Shown: positions 31,902 through 44,959 of the stretch, piece by piece | Position numbering within the stretch: position 1 is the first letter of the stretch | How the letters are laid out: each line of letters opens with the position of its first letter | Assembly (NCBI GenBank): GCA_024036415.1 | Contig: JAMWET010005005.1 | Coordinates: forward strand, 358,501-422,500 | Reading direction: 5' to 3' | DNA length: 64,000 nt | From: Prochilodus magdalenae | Taxonomy: Eukaryota; Chordata; Actinopteri; Characiformes; Prochilodontidae | Made by a program: the position numbers and the translations under genes | Notes under the pieces: generated by a model | Databases searched by the model: none | Told to the model about the DNA's origin: nothing | What the model saw: the letters and a program-made list of their open reading frames with translations, nothing else

Positions 31902-32970
31902 TGTCTGTGACATCCCTTGCTGCAGAGGTGAGTGCGGAATACAGTAAGATGGAATACTGCATAGCTCTCCCAGACGGTGGTGTAAAAATCATGAGGCCAA
32001 GATGGAACTGTTGAGCTTTTGCTGAACATTAAATTTTTTTCAGTGAAAAGGTGTTTTACTCACTCCTGTATCTAATAAGTGAGAGGGGGAGCTTCACACT
32101 TTATCTGTCCACCCCTCCTGTATGCATTTTAGCTCAGGTAACATGAGGTACCTCCTTTCTCCTCACTGGAGGAGTGCTCCCCATTAGGGAAAGACCATTT
32201 CGTCAGTGGGGCTCATTGTTCATTCTGCATGTGGATTGGCAGCCTCCTGGCCTGTTTTAAGGGCCGTGTTTCTGTGCCCAACATCTGTGCTGCGGCCTGC
32301 CGGGCTACACCACACACATTCATCAGGTTTTATCGACTTGATACTGCACCATTATTGATGCATACTGTCCTCAGAGGCAGCACATTACAGCAGAGAAAAC
32401 AACAAAGACAACAGCTACATGTTTTAGAGGCTCCAGCTTTTCATTTCATTCTGTCCAGACACTACAGCTTCAGAAAGCGTGCAGTATGGGGGTCATCTAT
32501 ATCTCTCCCATGATGGGGTATTGTACATATGCTGAAAGAGAATTTGTGGCTACTTGGGTAACATTGGTTCTCTGATAAATGACCCCACGACAATTGCACC
32601 TCCGTGCATCTTGAATGAGGTACAGCATGCTGAATGCTGTAACTGGAAGCTGAAGTGAATTATATATGAGAGGTTGAACTCCTATGTCACAAGTGTGATT
32701 GGTCCATCCTTAGACAGACATGCTGCCATTGGTGCTTTCGTGGTTGGTTACACCTGAGGCATTTTCTTTGGCGAGATACCACACTCTGTACCAGAGATAC
32801 CAGAGATCTGAGGTTTATGTTAAACCAACTGAATGTGATAATTTTTTAAATTTTAGTATTTGCATATAAAAAATACTACAAAAGAAAGCAAAAAGAAAGC
32901 TATGATTTGTGATTTTGTGATTTGCTGATTAATATGATAATCAGGTGTTAAGCTCAGTGTTTTATTTTTT
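31902..32970 (+). other. jakmip2: jakmip2 3' UTR or intron between terminal exons
   Basis: After the stop at 31901 no conserved frame is seen. It would be 3' UTR for the hydrophobic-tail form, or intron for the alternative form. It ends in a T-rich tract and TTTTTTCTGCAG at 32976. Confidence 0.5.
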
Positions 32971-32976
32971 CTGCAG

Positions 32977-33027
32977 GCGCTGAGGCAACCTGACGTCCTG
33001 CAAGCAACTGCAGTTTACTACTTGTGA
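32977..33027 (+). CDS. jakmip2: jakmip2 alternative terminal exon b, polar tail
   Basis: A good acceptor at 32976 is followed in the same phase as exon 19 by ALRQPDVLQATAVYYL and TGA (33025-33027). It is exactly as long as terminal exon a. Joined to residue 804 it also gives an 820-residue protein, but with no hydrophobic tail. I believe JAKMIP genes have alternative C-termini but cannot confirm this peptide from memory. The alternative is a chance open frame after an acceptor-like site. Confidence 0.55.
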   Translation, partial: ALRQPDVLQATAVYYL

Positions 33028-33064
33028 GGACTAGAACTGCACTAGTGGCCAATGTGTGTGTGTT

Positions 33065-33096
33065 GGGGGGGAGGGGAGGGGAGGGGGTGGGGGCGG
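33065..33096 (+). other. G-rich tract with quadruplex potential
   Basis: Six or more runs of three or more G separated by single A, T or C bases. It begins 38 bases after the stop of alternative terminal exon b, so it would lie in that transcript's 3' UTR on the sense strand. Confidence 0.75.
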
Positions 33097-33258
33097 ACAT
33101 GGGAAATGTAGTGCTATGGTACATTTATTTTTTTTGGTTCTGAAGCTCCTCAGCAACACTGCACTGGACTTACCCTCCAGATCAGGCAGGCTCTGAATTC
33201 TGCAGATTACTTATCAATGGAACACTCACCTCCACATACAGACACCTACACAGACATA

Positions 33259-33809
33259 CAGCACTGTGCAAAGGTTTTAGGCACCTCTTTACATTCACTG
33301 TATCTGGCAGACGTTCATATCCAGAGCACCTACTGTTTAATAATTTCTTACAGAGGTAGGTAGAGTTGGGAGGTGGCAGGGAGGTGGAGGTGGTACCTAC
33401 TACACTGTGCCAAGCCAGATACACATTAACATATTTAATTGCCATAAGCAAAACCATTACAATAATCACAAATGAACATGATCACAGTACATAGAAAACA
33501 GATAACACAACATCCCACACATGTCCTCTCATGGCAGCCCAGTATCATGTGTAGTTATCATAGTTGTTATCATTATGTAGGTAACACCTGACTTTCTTTA
33601 CATTTAATTAGGTGGTTTCTATCTAGCCTGCAAGATCAAGTACAGTAAGAAATAAGAAACCCTAGTTACTCATTACTAAAGTTATGTGTTTATATGCGTC
33701 CTTTCTAGTGAATTGTGGTGGCACAAACACACACACACACACTCATCGTGCCAATGTACATGGTTTTATACAGCATGCTGAGTTGCCTAAGACTTTTACA
33801 TAGTGAGGT
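33259..33809. mobile_element. Probable Tc1/mariner-type MITE
   Basis: The ends are inverted: ACTGTGCAAAGGTTTTAGGC on the left and GCCTAAGACTTTTACATAGT on the right. A shorter fish repeat (with CTGGCAGACGTTCATATCCA near 33303) is nested inside. No coding sequence. Confidence 0.55.
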
Positions 33810-33814
33810 GCATA

Positions 33815-34090
33815 CAGCTGTACAAAGATGTTTATACACCCCTGGTGAAACGACCCTTTGTTTCAGCTTTAAGGGTAAATAAGTGCACTTTGTCTGCAGA
33901 GAACACTTTAATATGCACTTTAATACACATGTAATATTTATTTCCTGAATTTAATATATAAGATGAAACATAAAATCTGGCCTGTGTAAACGCTGATTGG
34001 CACATTACTTTCCTAATCAGCTTGATTGTCCCTCTGGAGTCCAGCTCTCATTGCGCGAAAGGCAGGAAACAACCTGAACAGAACAGACAC
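33815..34090. other. Possible end of a further DNA element
   Basis: GTTTATACACCCCTGGTGAAAC (in part) near 33828 has a loose inverse at about 34825. This would make 33815-34860 a Tc1-type element invaded by a minisatellite. Weak support. Confidence 0.3.
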
Positions 34091-34122
34091 ACAACACACA
34101 CTCATGCCTAGTGGGGCAACAT

Positions 34123-34158
<36 letters not shown>

Positions 34159-34208
34159 ATGCCTAGTGGGGCAACACACACACACACTCATGCCTAGTGG
34201 GGCAACAT

Positions 34209-34240
<32 letters not shown>

Positions 34241-34362
34241 TCATGCCTAGAGGGGCAACATACACACACACACATACTCATGCCTAGAGGGGCAACATAC
34301 ACACACACACATACTCATGCCTAGAGGGGCAACATACACACACACACTCATGCCTAGTGGGG
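34091..34362 (+). repeat. CA-rich minisatellite with CATGCCTAG core
   Basis: Seven copies of CATGCCTAGTGGGGCAA or its variant with AGAGGGG are separated by CA runs of varying length. Open frames on both strands here come from the repeat only. Confidence 0.9.
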
Positions 34363-34374
34363 CAATTTAGCAGC

Positions 34375-34560
34375 TCCAGCTCACCTGACTGCATGTGTTT
34401 AGACAGGGGAAGTAAACCGGAGCACTCAGAGGAAATGGGGAGAACATGCAGACTCCACATAGAAAGGATCCAGAACAATCCAATCAGGAATCAAACCCAG
34501 ACTCTTCTTACTGTGAGGCTACAGCGCTGCCCACTGTGCATCTGTCGTGCCATGTTATGG
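34375..34560 (+). repeat. Fish interspersed repeat fragment
   Basis: Contains ATGGGGAGAACATGCAGACT, then AGGAATCAAACCCAGACTC, then TGTGAGGCTACAGCGCTGCC. This order belongs to a very common teleost repeat. Family not named with confidence. Confidence 0.6.
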
Positions 34561-34564
34561 CACA

Positions 34565-36825
34565 TTTAATATTTTATTCAACAAGCTCCAAAATGTTTAG
34601 CCTGAAAAACCTGTTTAGGGGGTTCTCTACCATCCTCCCAATGAGTGCTGTTTAGAGCGTTCCCTGCCTTCCTCCCAATGAGTGCCCCAGCACCTTCAGT
34701 GACCCAGCAAGATAAAGAATAAATACATGCTATAATTAGCTTAGATTTTATGCAGTATCTTTTGCAGAAAGGAATACCACATTAAGGTTTGTTCCTTCAG
34801 ACAGTGTATTATTTTGACTTGCCCAGGGGTGATAAAACATACCCATACAGTTGTAAACCATGAGATGAAAATGTATAACATCTGCACATATACATACACA
34901 CACCCTGCATCAACCAATCGCAGACAAAAAGAACCAAAGTCTGGAGGGTTTAACTGTTTATCTCTGCTATGCAGGGGATACGCCATGCCACCTGCCAGCA
35001 GCACCTGCCTACTGCATCTATTACAGCCTAACGCCATCTTTCATCAAGCTACCAGTCATAACCTGTCAGCTCTCTCTCGCTCTCTTTCTCCACCCCACCA
35101 CACACAGATATAGATTAACAGTGGGACAGTGGACACACCTCCAAGGAAAGACTCAGGGGGTTGTCAGCAAACAGACAGCCTCATCTTTGTTGTTAGGAGC
35201 CCTTCAAAGAGTTGTATCTCACACTGCCTGAATCCAGATGGAACAAATACAAAGAGCTATCAAACCCAACCATCCACTGCTAACCCATCACTCTGCGAGT
35301 GGTCCATACTCCAAAAGAGCCCACCTGCTGTCAGTCCACTTCTGGATATTAGCTTGACTGAGTGAACAGACTGTATAGTATTGTGATTTTTTTTATTGTC
35401 CCCATGAGCCCGTACGTACTCTCACCTTCCCGCCAATAATCGAAAGTACTCTTCAATGATTGCTGTGTAATATATGTTTATTGATATGTACATGTGTTGG
35501 GATGATCTCTTCTACTTCACCTTTCTCCCCCTATAAATACTCCTTCCTCTGCAGCTTGAGCAGTAGCATCTCTCTGCAGTTTATAATTTATTGAGGACTA
35601 TAAATTGCACCGTTTATTGTGGTGACAGCTGCAAACTAAAAACCTAAACAGAAATGTTTTATTTCCCCCAATTCCTAGCAGGAATCCATCTTTTCTACTC
35701 TTGTAAAGAGGAACAGCAGTAGCGTACCGGCAGGAGTTTCTTTTATTTGTTTATACGGAATGATCTTTCCAGCTTCCCTTTAAATCTGCTGTAATTTGCT
35801 TGTAAATACATTTCTGGGCGTTGAATACCTGCACTAGGTTTGGGCTGATCTTATTTAATTAAAGTCTAAATACCTCTTCTGGAATGATACAGGATCCTCT
35901 TCTTCTCTTTTAATTGGATAGCAGCACTTGACTTTTGCTGTGATCTTGAAACTACCAAATGTCACCATATGATTCTTTGGCTACTTCTGCTCCCCAGCCT
36001 GCCACTGACCTGAATATGGCTTTGCACTTGGTTAGTTAGTCTGGATATTTGTGTGCTAAATCCTGTAACTGTAAATGTCTAAATGTAGCATGTTTTAAAC
36101 TGAGATTTGCTCTTGTTTATATCCCAGTAGGAGTAAGTACAGACTTACTCAGACACACTGTTCAGTGAAATGATTGTACACAAAGTTGTGAAATCTACAA
36201 AGAAATGACATAAATAGAAATGTGTGGGATGGATCACACACAACCCTGAGATCACCATGTCCAATGCCAAGCTTCAGCTGGTGCTGTATAACCTGCCCAG
36301 ACTTTGGCTGTGGAACAGTGGACTTGTGTTCTCTGTGTGTTGCAGCACCACTGTATGCCATTGGATGGCGTCTGAGATCCAGATCTGACCGTCCACAACA
36401 TCGGTACCTGACCACACTAATGGTCTTGTAGCTGAATTTAATTCAATCAAAGCCCTCTCAGAAGGGCATAGGCTGTTACTGCAGGAGAGCCTAATGGTGG
36501 GGGTTGGGGACTGCTGGGTCCTTATTAATACCTGTCATCATTAAAACTAGTCATTTCAGAAGAAGAGTTAGTGAATAAATCTGGACATACAGTCTTTACT
36601 AAACACAATAACTAGCAATTTAACAAAAAATACTGTGATATTGTTCTGAAAGTCCTTCCACACAAGTGTTTTCCTTAAGACGTGTTAAGACGTTGTTTGG
36701 GCCTTAAACTGCCTTAAACAAATTTAACCTGTTCTCTGGTAATTCATGTGATTGAGGTGCATGAAACATTAACTGAGCTGCCACAACAACATGCACCCAC
36801 CAGCCACCTCAATGGATCCACTTCC
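34565..36825. other. Intergenic DNA, no gene recognised
   Basis: No conserved frame. 34620-34690 contains a short internal duplication of CTCCCAATGAGTGC. jakmip2 3' UTR could extend into this part, but no poly(A) site can be singled out. Confidence 0.45.
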
Positions 36826-36829
36826 TTGT

Positions 36830-37075
36830 ATCTACACTCACTGTCCAGTTTATCAGCTCCGCTGACCTTATAGGAGCACCTTGTATTTTTACAGTTACAA
36901 ACTGTAGTTCGTTTGTTTTTTTTCTGTATACTTTGTTACCCTGTTCTTCGATGGTCAGGACCCCCACAGAACAGGTATTGTAAGTGGTGGATCATTCTCA
37001 GCATTGCAGTCACACTGACATGGTGATGGTGTGTTAGTGTATGTTGCGCTGGTGTGAGTGGATCAGACAAAGCTT
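36830..37075 (+). repeat. Common otophysan-type interspersed repeat
   Basis: Contains GTGGTGGATCATTCTCAGCA, TGCAGTCACACTGACATGGT and GTGTGAGTGGATCAGACA. I know these phrases from a repeat very frequent in catfish and characin-like genomes. Non-coding. Confidence 0.65.
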
Positions 37076-39475
37076 TGGGATCAAACAGTGATCAAATAAT
37101 TTAATATCCACGGTGAACTACTTCAAAAAAGCATGCTGAAATTTGGGAATTGCTTTTACAGTCTAGTTTACCCAAACCTAACCCTAGCCTTAACATACGA
37201 TGTAAGCCTTTGGGTAGATTTTAAACATGCTCTGTATTCAAATTTGAGCAAGAATATTTCAGAATTAGATGTGTTTTAAAGGATGAGTGGGTCAGAATTT
37301 CCACTCACAGTACAGAATGGCTCCCAGTTGGCCACAATATGTGTTTGCAGTCTTCCGAAGGGGAAGTTACTAAGTATGGACTTTGATTTTAATTAAATAT
37401 AAAGTAACTGTGTATTACGATGTGAGATCATTGTTGGACTTTTAATTACTGGAAAGAGTTTTAACTTTTCTTCTAACATAGTAATGACATTTAACTATTC
37501 CCTCATTTAACCAAGTACAACTAATGAACGTTTGCCAAACTGGGGACTAAGTGCTGAATATGTCAGCCTGAGAGAGAATAATGTGTGATGTTTGTAAGAG
37601 ACATCTACTCTAACCCCATTGTAATCAGAGAAAGTTACCGCAACCTACACCTGCCCCATGTCTTCTCTTTCCCTCTACCTGCATCAACTACTGCAATATT
37701 AACAGCCCCCCCTGCTTTTAACCATATTCACTACAGCAGGTGCAACTCTAGCCAACATTACTGAAGAGACCATGGGTAATGGATATCTCTGTACATACCC
37801 CCACTGCTTCTTTGGGCTTTGTAAAGGGGACAGCACAATTATTCACTATACAAGAAACAGCAAGCCTTTCAGTTTAAAAGCCGAAATTAAATTTTTGCTG
37901 CCTTGAAAATGAGTGGCTTTTTTTCAAGTTTTATACATTAACATACAATGTTTTCTTTAGATCTTCTCATGCATGATTGGAGTTAATCCCACAGTGAACC
38001 TTCCAATCACCAGTCACAAAAAAAATATCTATATTATCACTCATATTATTATGATTGTAATCTAGGTTGAAAAGACCATAATAGACGGTCACATGACTGC
38101 TAAGGGCTTCATAACAGGGCTTTCTCTGCCAAAAATGAACAACACTCCCCACAATGGACTAATAATAAAGCAAAAACATCCTAAAAAAATCATAACATGT
38201 TCTCTTTTGTTCTTACACATTTTTAAAAGTGTATTATTGTCACTTATGATAAAATGTCCAACAGACATTAGCACTTACCCCTAACCAAAATCACACTGTA
38301 GTCATCAGTAACACTGATGGATGAAATCAGCCTCTGGCACTGACTAACATAAAACAGAGCTAGTCTCAGATGAGCCAATCTTTTCATTATGATCCATATA
38401 AACTGATTTAGACGAAAGCTGCTGAGCAGTTGAAGCACTGCTAGACGGAAGCAGCTGCCCAGAAACCATGCCACTGTATATCCGCTCTCTCATGAGCTGG
38501 CCTCCTTCATGAGCTGTCGGGATATGTGCCAGCAGAAAGTACACGACTATACCGTCACATAGATGGTATTGTGTGCAAAAACTGTAAAAGGTTCTGAGTA
38601 GTTCCCTCATTGGCCACGTCACACTGACAACAGGCTGAGTGCATGAAAGCAAATACACAATTCTAATAGATTTTGAAGATATAAATATGTGCAAATATGC
38701 ATATTTGCATTCATGCCATCCAGTCTAGACCTTCCAACGTTGTGTTTTTATGCAGCATTGTTAATCTGGGTACTCCCTATTAAATAAATAGACAAAGACA
38801 TAAAACTAAAATTAACACACAGTGTATCAGCCACACCCAGACAGGTGTTAGGCCATTCTCATTACACCAGCAACGAGTGACGCAGAGCTAAAGGATCATG
38901 CAAACTATGCGTGCTACAAACGACATACAGCAAATGTGGTCTGATATGTTAAATGCCATGGTGGTACAGTAAATCAGATGGCCAACGATTTGAAAAATGT
39001 TCAAAGAAAGTTGTTATACATGATTTATGTCAGCTTTTATGATAAGGGTTCGATCTAAAACATTTATAACACATTCGGAGCAGAGAGATACCAGTAATGT
39101 TACCCTCATTATGCAGTTTAATAAACCATGCAAGACACATGCAGTTTCACTAGTCTATTCAGAACGGCTATAAAAATACTGTAAAATTGGTCAATTCAAA
39201 TTCTATATCAGCATTCTTGACATTTCTCTACAGGTAACCATTTCATATTATATCAGATAACACAATCACCTACAGTTCAACGAAAGGACTATGTAGAACT
39301 TTTGTAAACTCTATGGATTTGTCCAGTAGGAAACAGGGCAGACTATCACTGTCCTCTTTGTTTTAGCAGTGTGATCCCTCTGGCTTGTCTAATGGCTGCT
39401 GATTTCTCACGAGGATGTTGCTTACTCCTGCCAGCTGAAGAGAAAACCGGTGTGGACCATTTGAGCTCTTAAAGG
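37076..39475. other. Intergenic DNA, no feature recognised
   Basis: AT-rich spacer without conserved frames or recognised repeats. Confidence 0.5.
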
Positions 39476-39479
39476 AGCA

Positions 39480-40600
39480 GTTCAGTCAGTAAACTGTGTT
39501 AATAATGTATGACTGCAAACTCACAAAGCAGCTTCACAGAACACAGGTCCAAGGCCCAAGGAGAGGGCTAAGAGTGAAAACTGGCAAGAAAAAAATCCTA
39601 TGTTAAACTGTTTTCATTTACAGCATAGAAAAATAATAAGAATAATGAGAGGAAGAAGAAGCAGAAGAATAACAAGATTAAGAAGAAGAAGATTAAGATG
39701 AACAGTTGACTTTCTCAAGCCAGCTTAATTAGTCAGGGATAATCGATGACTATCAGAGTAACAATGAGCAAGACATCTATGAAAACCAGACACTGCTACC
39801 AGTGTATATCTGTTGGGAGTGTATCAGAGTGACAGTGACTACTGTTAAAAGCCCATGAACGAGAGCTCAGTGTACTGAGAGACAGGTGATGCAATGACTC
39901 TGATTAAATATTCAGAAGAGTAAGAGGCATGCAGATGAGTCTTGGCTTTTCTTTTGTGGGCAAGCTGGTCCAGGTCTTCCTTGGACCCTCCCATCTGTGA
40001 TCTCAACTGGATTAACCTAGTTAAATAAAAGAAAGGCAGGAGGAGCAGATGCACCCGATCAAGTCAGATAAAACAATATAATTAGATCACATGGAACAGG
40101 AAGTCAATCAGCTCAGGCAAAAGAACGCACAGACTGTTTTGTTTGACTGACTGAGAGCAATATAGTGTTAACAGAGTGTAGGAGTCTTTCACAGGCCTGA
40201 CTACTACAGTCTAGCTAATAATAGAGAGCTGGAGGGCAACAAAGACACAAGGACTCTATGAGATGTCAGTGCCCCGACACTTCTACATCAATACACTTTG
40301 GTGAGAATGTGAAAGCAGCATGACAAGAAAAACACCAACATACCCAGTTTACCATAGTGCTCTATGTCCCTGACCCCCCAGTTCTGCAGCTGTTATCTAA
40401 CAGGAAAACAAATTACTAAAGGCTTTACTAAACAAGTAGGCTGGATTTAAAAACTGAGGTCCTGTACACTGACTGGAGGGACATTCCAAAGCTGCCGGCC
40501 TCTGTATGCAAAGCTCTCCTATCTTGACGTAATTTCATACCAACAGTATAATGCCCACAAGTGGTTACTACTTATTGGTGTAGGCCATCAGACTGGTATT
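39480..40600 (-). repeat. Diverged interspersed repeat, minus orientation
   Basis: On the minus strand it ends with phrases such as 'CTGTGAAGCTGCTTTG' and 'CCTTGGGCCTTGGACC', and begins near 40480 with 'GGAATGTCCCTCCAGTCAGT'. The layout resembles the tail-bearing fish repeats also seen at 44100-44285 and 55770-56030. A purine-rich GAA/AAG run lies at 39640-39705. Borders are approximate. Confidence 0.45.
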
Positions 40601-40608
40601 GGTATATT

Positions 40609-41681
40609 TAGGGCTGCCCTCTAGAAGCCGACTTCGAATCGTCAGTCGGTGACCCTTTAAGTCGACTGAGATCCTTCAAGTCGACTGACAACAGCGACCT
40701 TTTTTCCCCGTTAAACAGACTAAAGCTTACAAAAATGCACAAGAACTTTAAGAATGTAAAAAGACATTTTAATAATTATTAAAAGTGGAATAATAAATAT
40801 ATATGTAAGTTCTAGCTGGGCTGTGACGCATGCTTGCTAAAAAATTTAATCCACATGACCGTATGCGCTGGTGGTTCCCCGCTTAAGAAGCCACGAAGCT
40901 GAGAAACATGGGTGGAGCGATGTCTCAGAGAAAGTCTGGAGGAGCGTCTGAAGAAGAGAATCAGAATAAAGTAAACCTAATTCTGCTCGTCATTTAGTCA
41001 GATGTCCAACACTGCTTCAAATGAGTGAGCTGACTTTCGGTTTAGACGTAACGGCTGTTTGCAGTGAAGGAATAACGAACCGAAGACGTTTGTTTTATTA
41101 TAATTCCATTATTTTAGAACCTAAATTACAGATACTTTTATTTATTCATCTACAGCTAAGATTATCTTTATTTAAGACAGTCACTTAATATGTCTGCCAA
41201 TAAACGAGAAATTATTATTACAGCACGGGTAATATAATAAACAGTTTACCATTCTTCTCTTCATCTATAAATAATTTAAATATGGACTAATCTGGTTTTA
41301 TTTAGCAGTTCATTATTTATGAGAGATGAAAGACGAAGGGTCCTCCTACTGAAGAAGCTGTTAGAGGTGAAATTAATAAGACTATAAGCTATAAGCGCTA
41401 ATGTTTAGCATTGATACGTGTTGCTGCCCGATGCTGTATTCTGTAATTAAAGGCTCCAATTCAGATTGTTTATCATACGCCACGTCTCTTTTAGTTCAGA
41501 AATATACTCCTGTGACGCTGTTGACTTTCTAAATGAGGAGGACATCAGATTTGAAACGTATGCAAACTGATTTACTGATTACTAGACAATGTACCTGAAG
41601 AAAAAAACGTGAACGAATAGTCGAATCGTCGACCAGGACAGGCGAAACCGATTCGACTGACACAATTCGGGAATAGCCCTA
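40609..41681. mobile_element. hAT-type element with 8-bp target duplication
   Basis: The element starts TAGGGCTGCCC and ends AATAGCCCTA. It is flanked by perfect direct repeats GGTATATT (40601-40608 and 41682-41689), the 8-bp duplication expected for hAT. Subterminal inverted motifs built on GTCGA and CGATTCGACT recur near both ends. At about 1.07 kb with no transposase domain it is non-autonomous. A GC-richer part with several ATGs near 40860-40975 may derive from the parent element's promoter and first exon. Confidence 0.85.
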
Positions 41682-41689
41682 GGTATATT

Positions 41690-44095
41690 AGTACATGGAA
41701 ACATTGTATGTATAAACAAGTGACATTTTCCATGGGAAATGTCAGTCCCAGTGCCTCACACAGACGAGCAAATAGAACAGCAAACACATGCTCCACCTTC
41801 TTGTTCCACGGGAGCCAGTGAGTAGGTGTTATGTGCCACCACTGCACCATGTCTTCCTTTCCTTGGTCTATTTTCACTCCAGTTCTCACCCTCTGAAGGA
41901 GGTTGCATTTGTTTACTGTGCTGCTGATGCTGACAAGGGTGGTGCACATTTGTGCTCCCAACAGCCCTCAGGGATCCACCTGCACTGGCGTTGAATGTTT
42001 AGCTCGTATAGGACTGGCAACTTCACTTGCACCCTGCCCCCAGAGATCCACCAATGAAATTAATTGGTTTTCCCCACTTAGTTCCCCGCCTGCTCAGTAT
42101 TGTGGCAACACACCAGTCGGTCCACTACCTTTCACTACGGGGCCTCTCTGACAATATAGCTAGATGGCTGTGATCTGTGCCCCAAGGTTAACATTTTGTT
42201 CAGCAACAGATCAACAAGCACTTGTAGTGGGTTCCCCTCCTGGCCCAAACATAGCTGCACCACACTGATGGTCACTGTCCAGCGGTGATGCAAGTATGGC
42301 TCCCAGACTTCCTCAGTCCACATGGTAAGTAGATGCACCAGCTGAATTCTGCCACTGATTCTTCCTAGCCATCCAGCTCGTTCTCAGCTGGCTGGTCACG
42401 TCTAGGGGGACAGGTGTTATTCTTTCTGGCCCTTTCTCCGGTCTATATCTTCTTCACTGCCTTTAATTTCATTGATGCACTGCTCAATTTTTATTTAAGA
42501 TGACACATCTCACCCATGACATCACTTTAGTGTCAGCATGGAGAACAAATTTACGAAACATCACACATCCAAATGCTCTTTATTTAACAGCCACTTCCAC
42601 AATGAATCTTTGCATGGACTTAGAAATGCCCAGATCAAGACAAAGCTAACCCGAATGGATCTCTGGTAGGATAACTTGGAAGGGTACAATGTGAGGAGCA
42701 TACAACGTGAGGAGGGCAGACAAATACACAGAATAAAACCCACCTTCCTCAACTTAACTGACATTTAGCAATTCAGCACAACATAATATCTGCAGCAACT
42801 ACAACAAATGTACTTATTACTCCAGGAGCATGGCATATGCTAGAAGCTTGTCTGGAATGGCATAATGTCCTAATCTCCCCACAGCAGCGCTGCGCCCATT
42901 GTGGTTTGCACCAGGGTTAATGGTTTAAGCTGGTAACATGTTCAGGCCACAGTACCCATTAAAACTACATCTTACAGACAAGAGTACTCAAGGGTAGCAT
43001 GAGTTCAGATCTAACTATTGAGATGCCTTGTGCAGTTACCTCTGTCTACATCAGCACTCCATCAAGCAGCAGGCTGCTGACTGAGAGCTGACATAATGCT
43101 GACTAGACTTCTGGAATCTGTGAAGCTGGATAGGCCTTCATCACATCACCGGACGGAGACTGTGACATAAGCTTTTTGCACAGCACCATACTTTCTTAAA
43201 GACACAGCATAAAATATTATGTGTGAGTGATGTTGCATTTTCAAGTAGCCAGACACTTCCTTACTAATAGATCTCTGAACAGACAGCATCCTCAAATCAA
43301 CAACTGAACAGTTAATGATGCTTAATTGCCAGAGCGCTCAAACCTTTTGTCCTGTGGGACCAAACAAGATGGGGAACATATTTAAGAACATCTCTATTCT
43401 TAAAGAAACATTAGAATGTACTGTAAAACTTGCAGGATATATGGCTCCCCATTAGTTATACTGTTGAAGACAGAATTGGAATCTCCATGTGAACTATAAT
43501 ACTAATTTACACTAAAGGTTAAAGGAATACTTCATCCTTTTTTAGGCTAGACTTGATGTGTTACATCTTTCAGCATCACATCACATTCTATGGACTGAAG
43601 GGACAGTTCTCCATCAGAGGAGCAGACAACTGGCCACTTCATCGTGTTTAATCACCTGTAGAAGTAACCTATCAGCTCATTAACAAGCCTCTTCAGAGCA
43701 TAACAGGGAATCCTGGACCAGGCCTGAAAAAAACTCTCTTGAGTTGCTCTTGCTCTTGAGGGCACTTTAGCTAAATTTTTTCAGTCCGCTCTTCTCCTTC
43801 ATGATTATGCACAAAACTAAAAGGGTCTGCTGATTGTGCTGGACATATACAGGAGAAATGGTAACATAGGGAGTCAGGTTTAATATGAGTGTGAAGAAAA
43901 GAGATGGGCTTTGGAAACCTAATAGAACAGCTGACAATGCTTGAGGATGATTTAGGACCAGGTGGAGTTTTTGGGAGTTACTGTAGTGGTCAGTGTTTCC
44001 ATCGGTTAATAGAAACCTCTGTCCAAAGACAGACACACATTTGCTTTATTCAGTACTCCCAATTGTCTAGTTTTTGTCTTTGTTATTTATTGCCA
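41690..44095. other. Intergenic DNA, no gene recognised
   Basis: The part at 41740-42470 is less AT-rich and may be an old repeat of unknown family. No conserved protein frame is seen on either strand. Confidence 0.4.
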
Positions 44096-44099
44096 TTGC

Positions 44100-44285
44100 T
44101 CTTGTTGTGTTGTTTGGATGTCTGGTGTCAATCAGTAAAGGATGTGTTTCCAATGGTTCCCACTCAAAGCTTCCTCTTCCCATTCTCAGGGAGATTTTTC
44201 TGGAAACTGTGTCCCCTTTACTTGCTCTTTTGGATCTAGATGTCTGTAAGACTGCTTTGTAACAACGCAAAACAATTCTGTATGC
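44100..44285 (+). repeat. Decayed tail-bearing fish repeat
   Basis: GAGATTTTTCTGGAAACTGT, CCCCTTTACTTGCTCTTTTG and AAGACTGCTTTGTAACAACG follow the order of the repeat at 55840-56030. Confidence 0.45.
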
Positions 44286-44959
44286 TGGTAATCATCTCAG
44301 GAGGCAAGTAAGCAGCTCAAGCAATTGACTACAAAGTTACCAGGCAAGGTTGGTCATATAGACAGGAGTAGAGGCCAACATAGATGTAACAAAAAAACAA
44401 AGCACTGACTTCTAGTGTGTTATAAAGTGTTTCCGTGTTCTTCTGATTTATAAAACAGATGGAAACAAATGAAGAGACACTTTGACATCTTCATTCCCAT
44501 CATTAAAAATATCCCATCTGTTTTAGTTTCCAGACCTCCTCTCTGGAATGTTCAGTTTTAGAGGAGGCATTATACAGCATGAGCTGTCAGCCTGACATCC
44601 TACAGGAAATTGATTGATGCATCCTAGATACTACTGTGCTTTTACAGAACTCACATTCTCAGCCTACATGTCCAGGTAGGGAACCAAATGACTGAACAAT
44701 TACCTTGTTTTTGTGCTAATCTGCTACAACTCAACCAGCCATAAAAGCTTTCCCATTTTCGCACGTTCTCACTCACGCCTGCGTGTGTATAACAAGTGTT
44801 AATAGTTCTTCTGTGTTTGTATCACTGAGGTGTGGTTATACTCATAATCTGGATCAGAATCTTAGAATGTTATCTCAGTCAGGACTATATCATGCATCAT
44901 AGGTTTCTAACCACTGGTGAGGCTCTACCCATTTTTAACAGCTTAAGTGGTCATCCAGG

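Noticed and set aside
34108..34478. Open frames rich in Cys/Val or His/Thr
   Set aside because: They arise from CA/GT microsatellite DNA and are not genes.
40860..40985. ATG-containing stretch inside the hAT-type element as a host gene exon
   Set aside because: It lies wholly within element boundaries defined by the 8-bp duplication. It is more likely the parent transposon's promoter and first exon.
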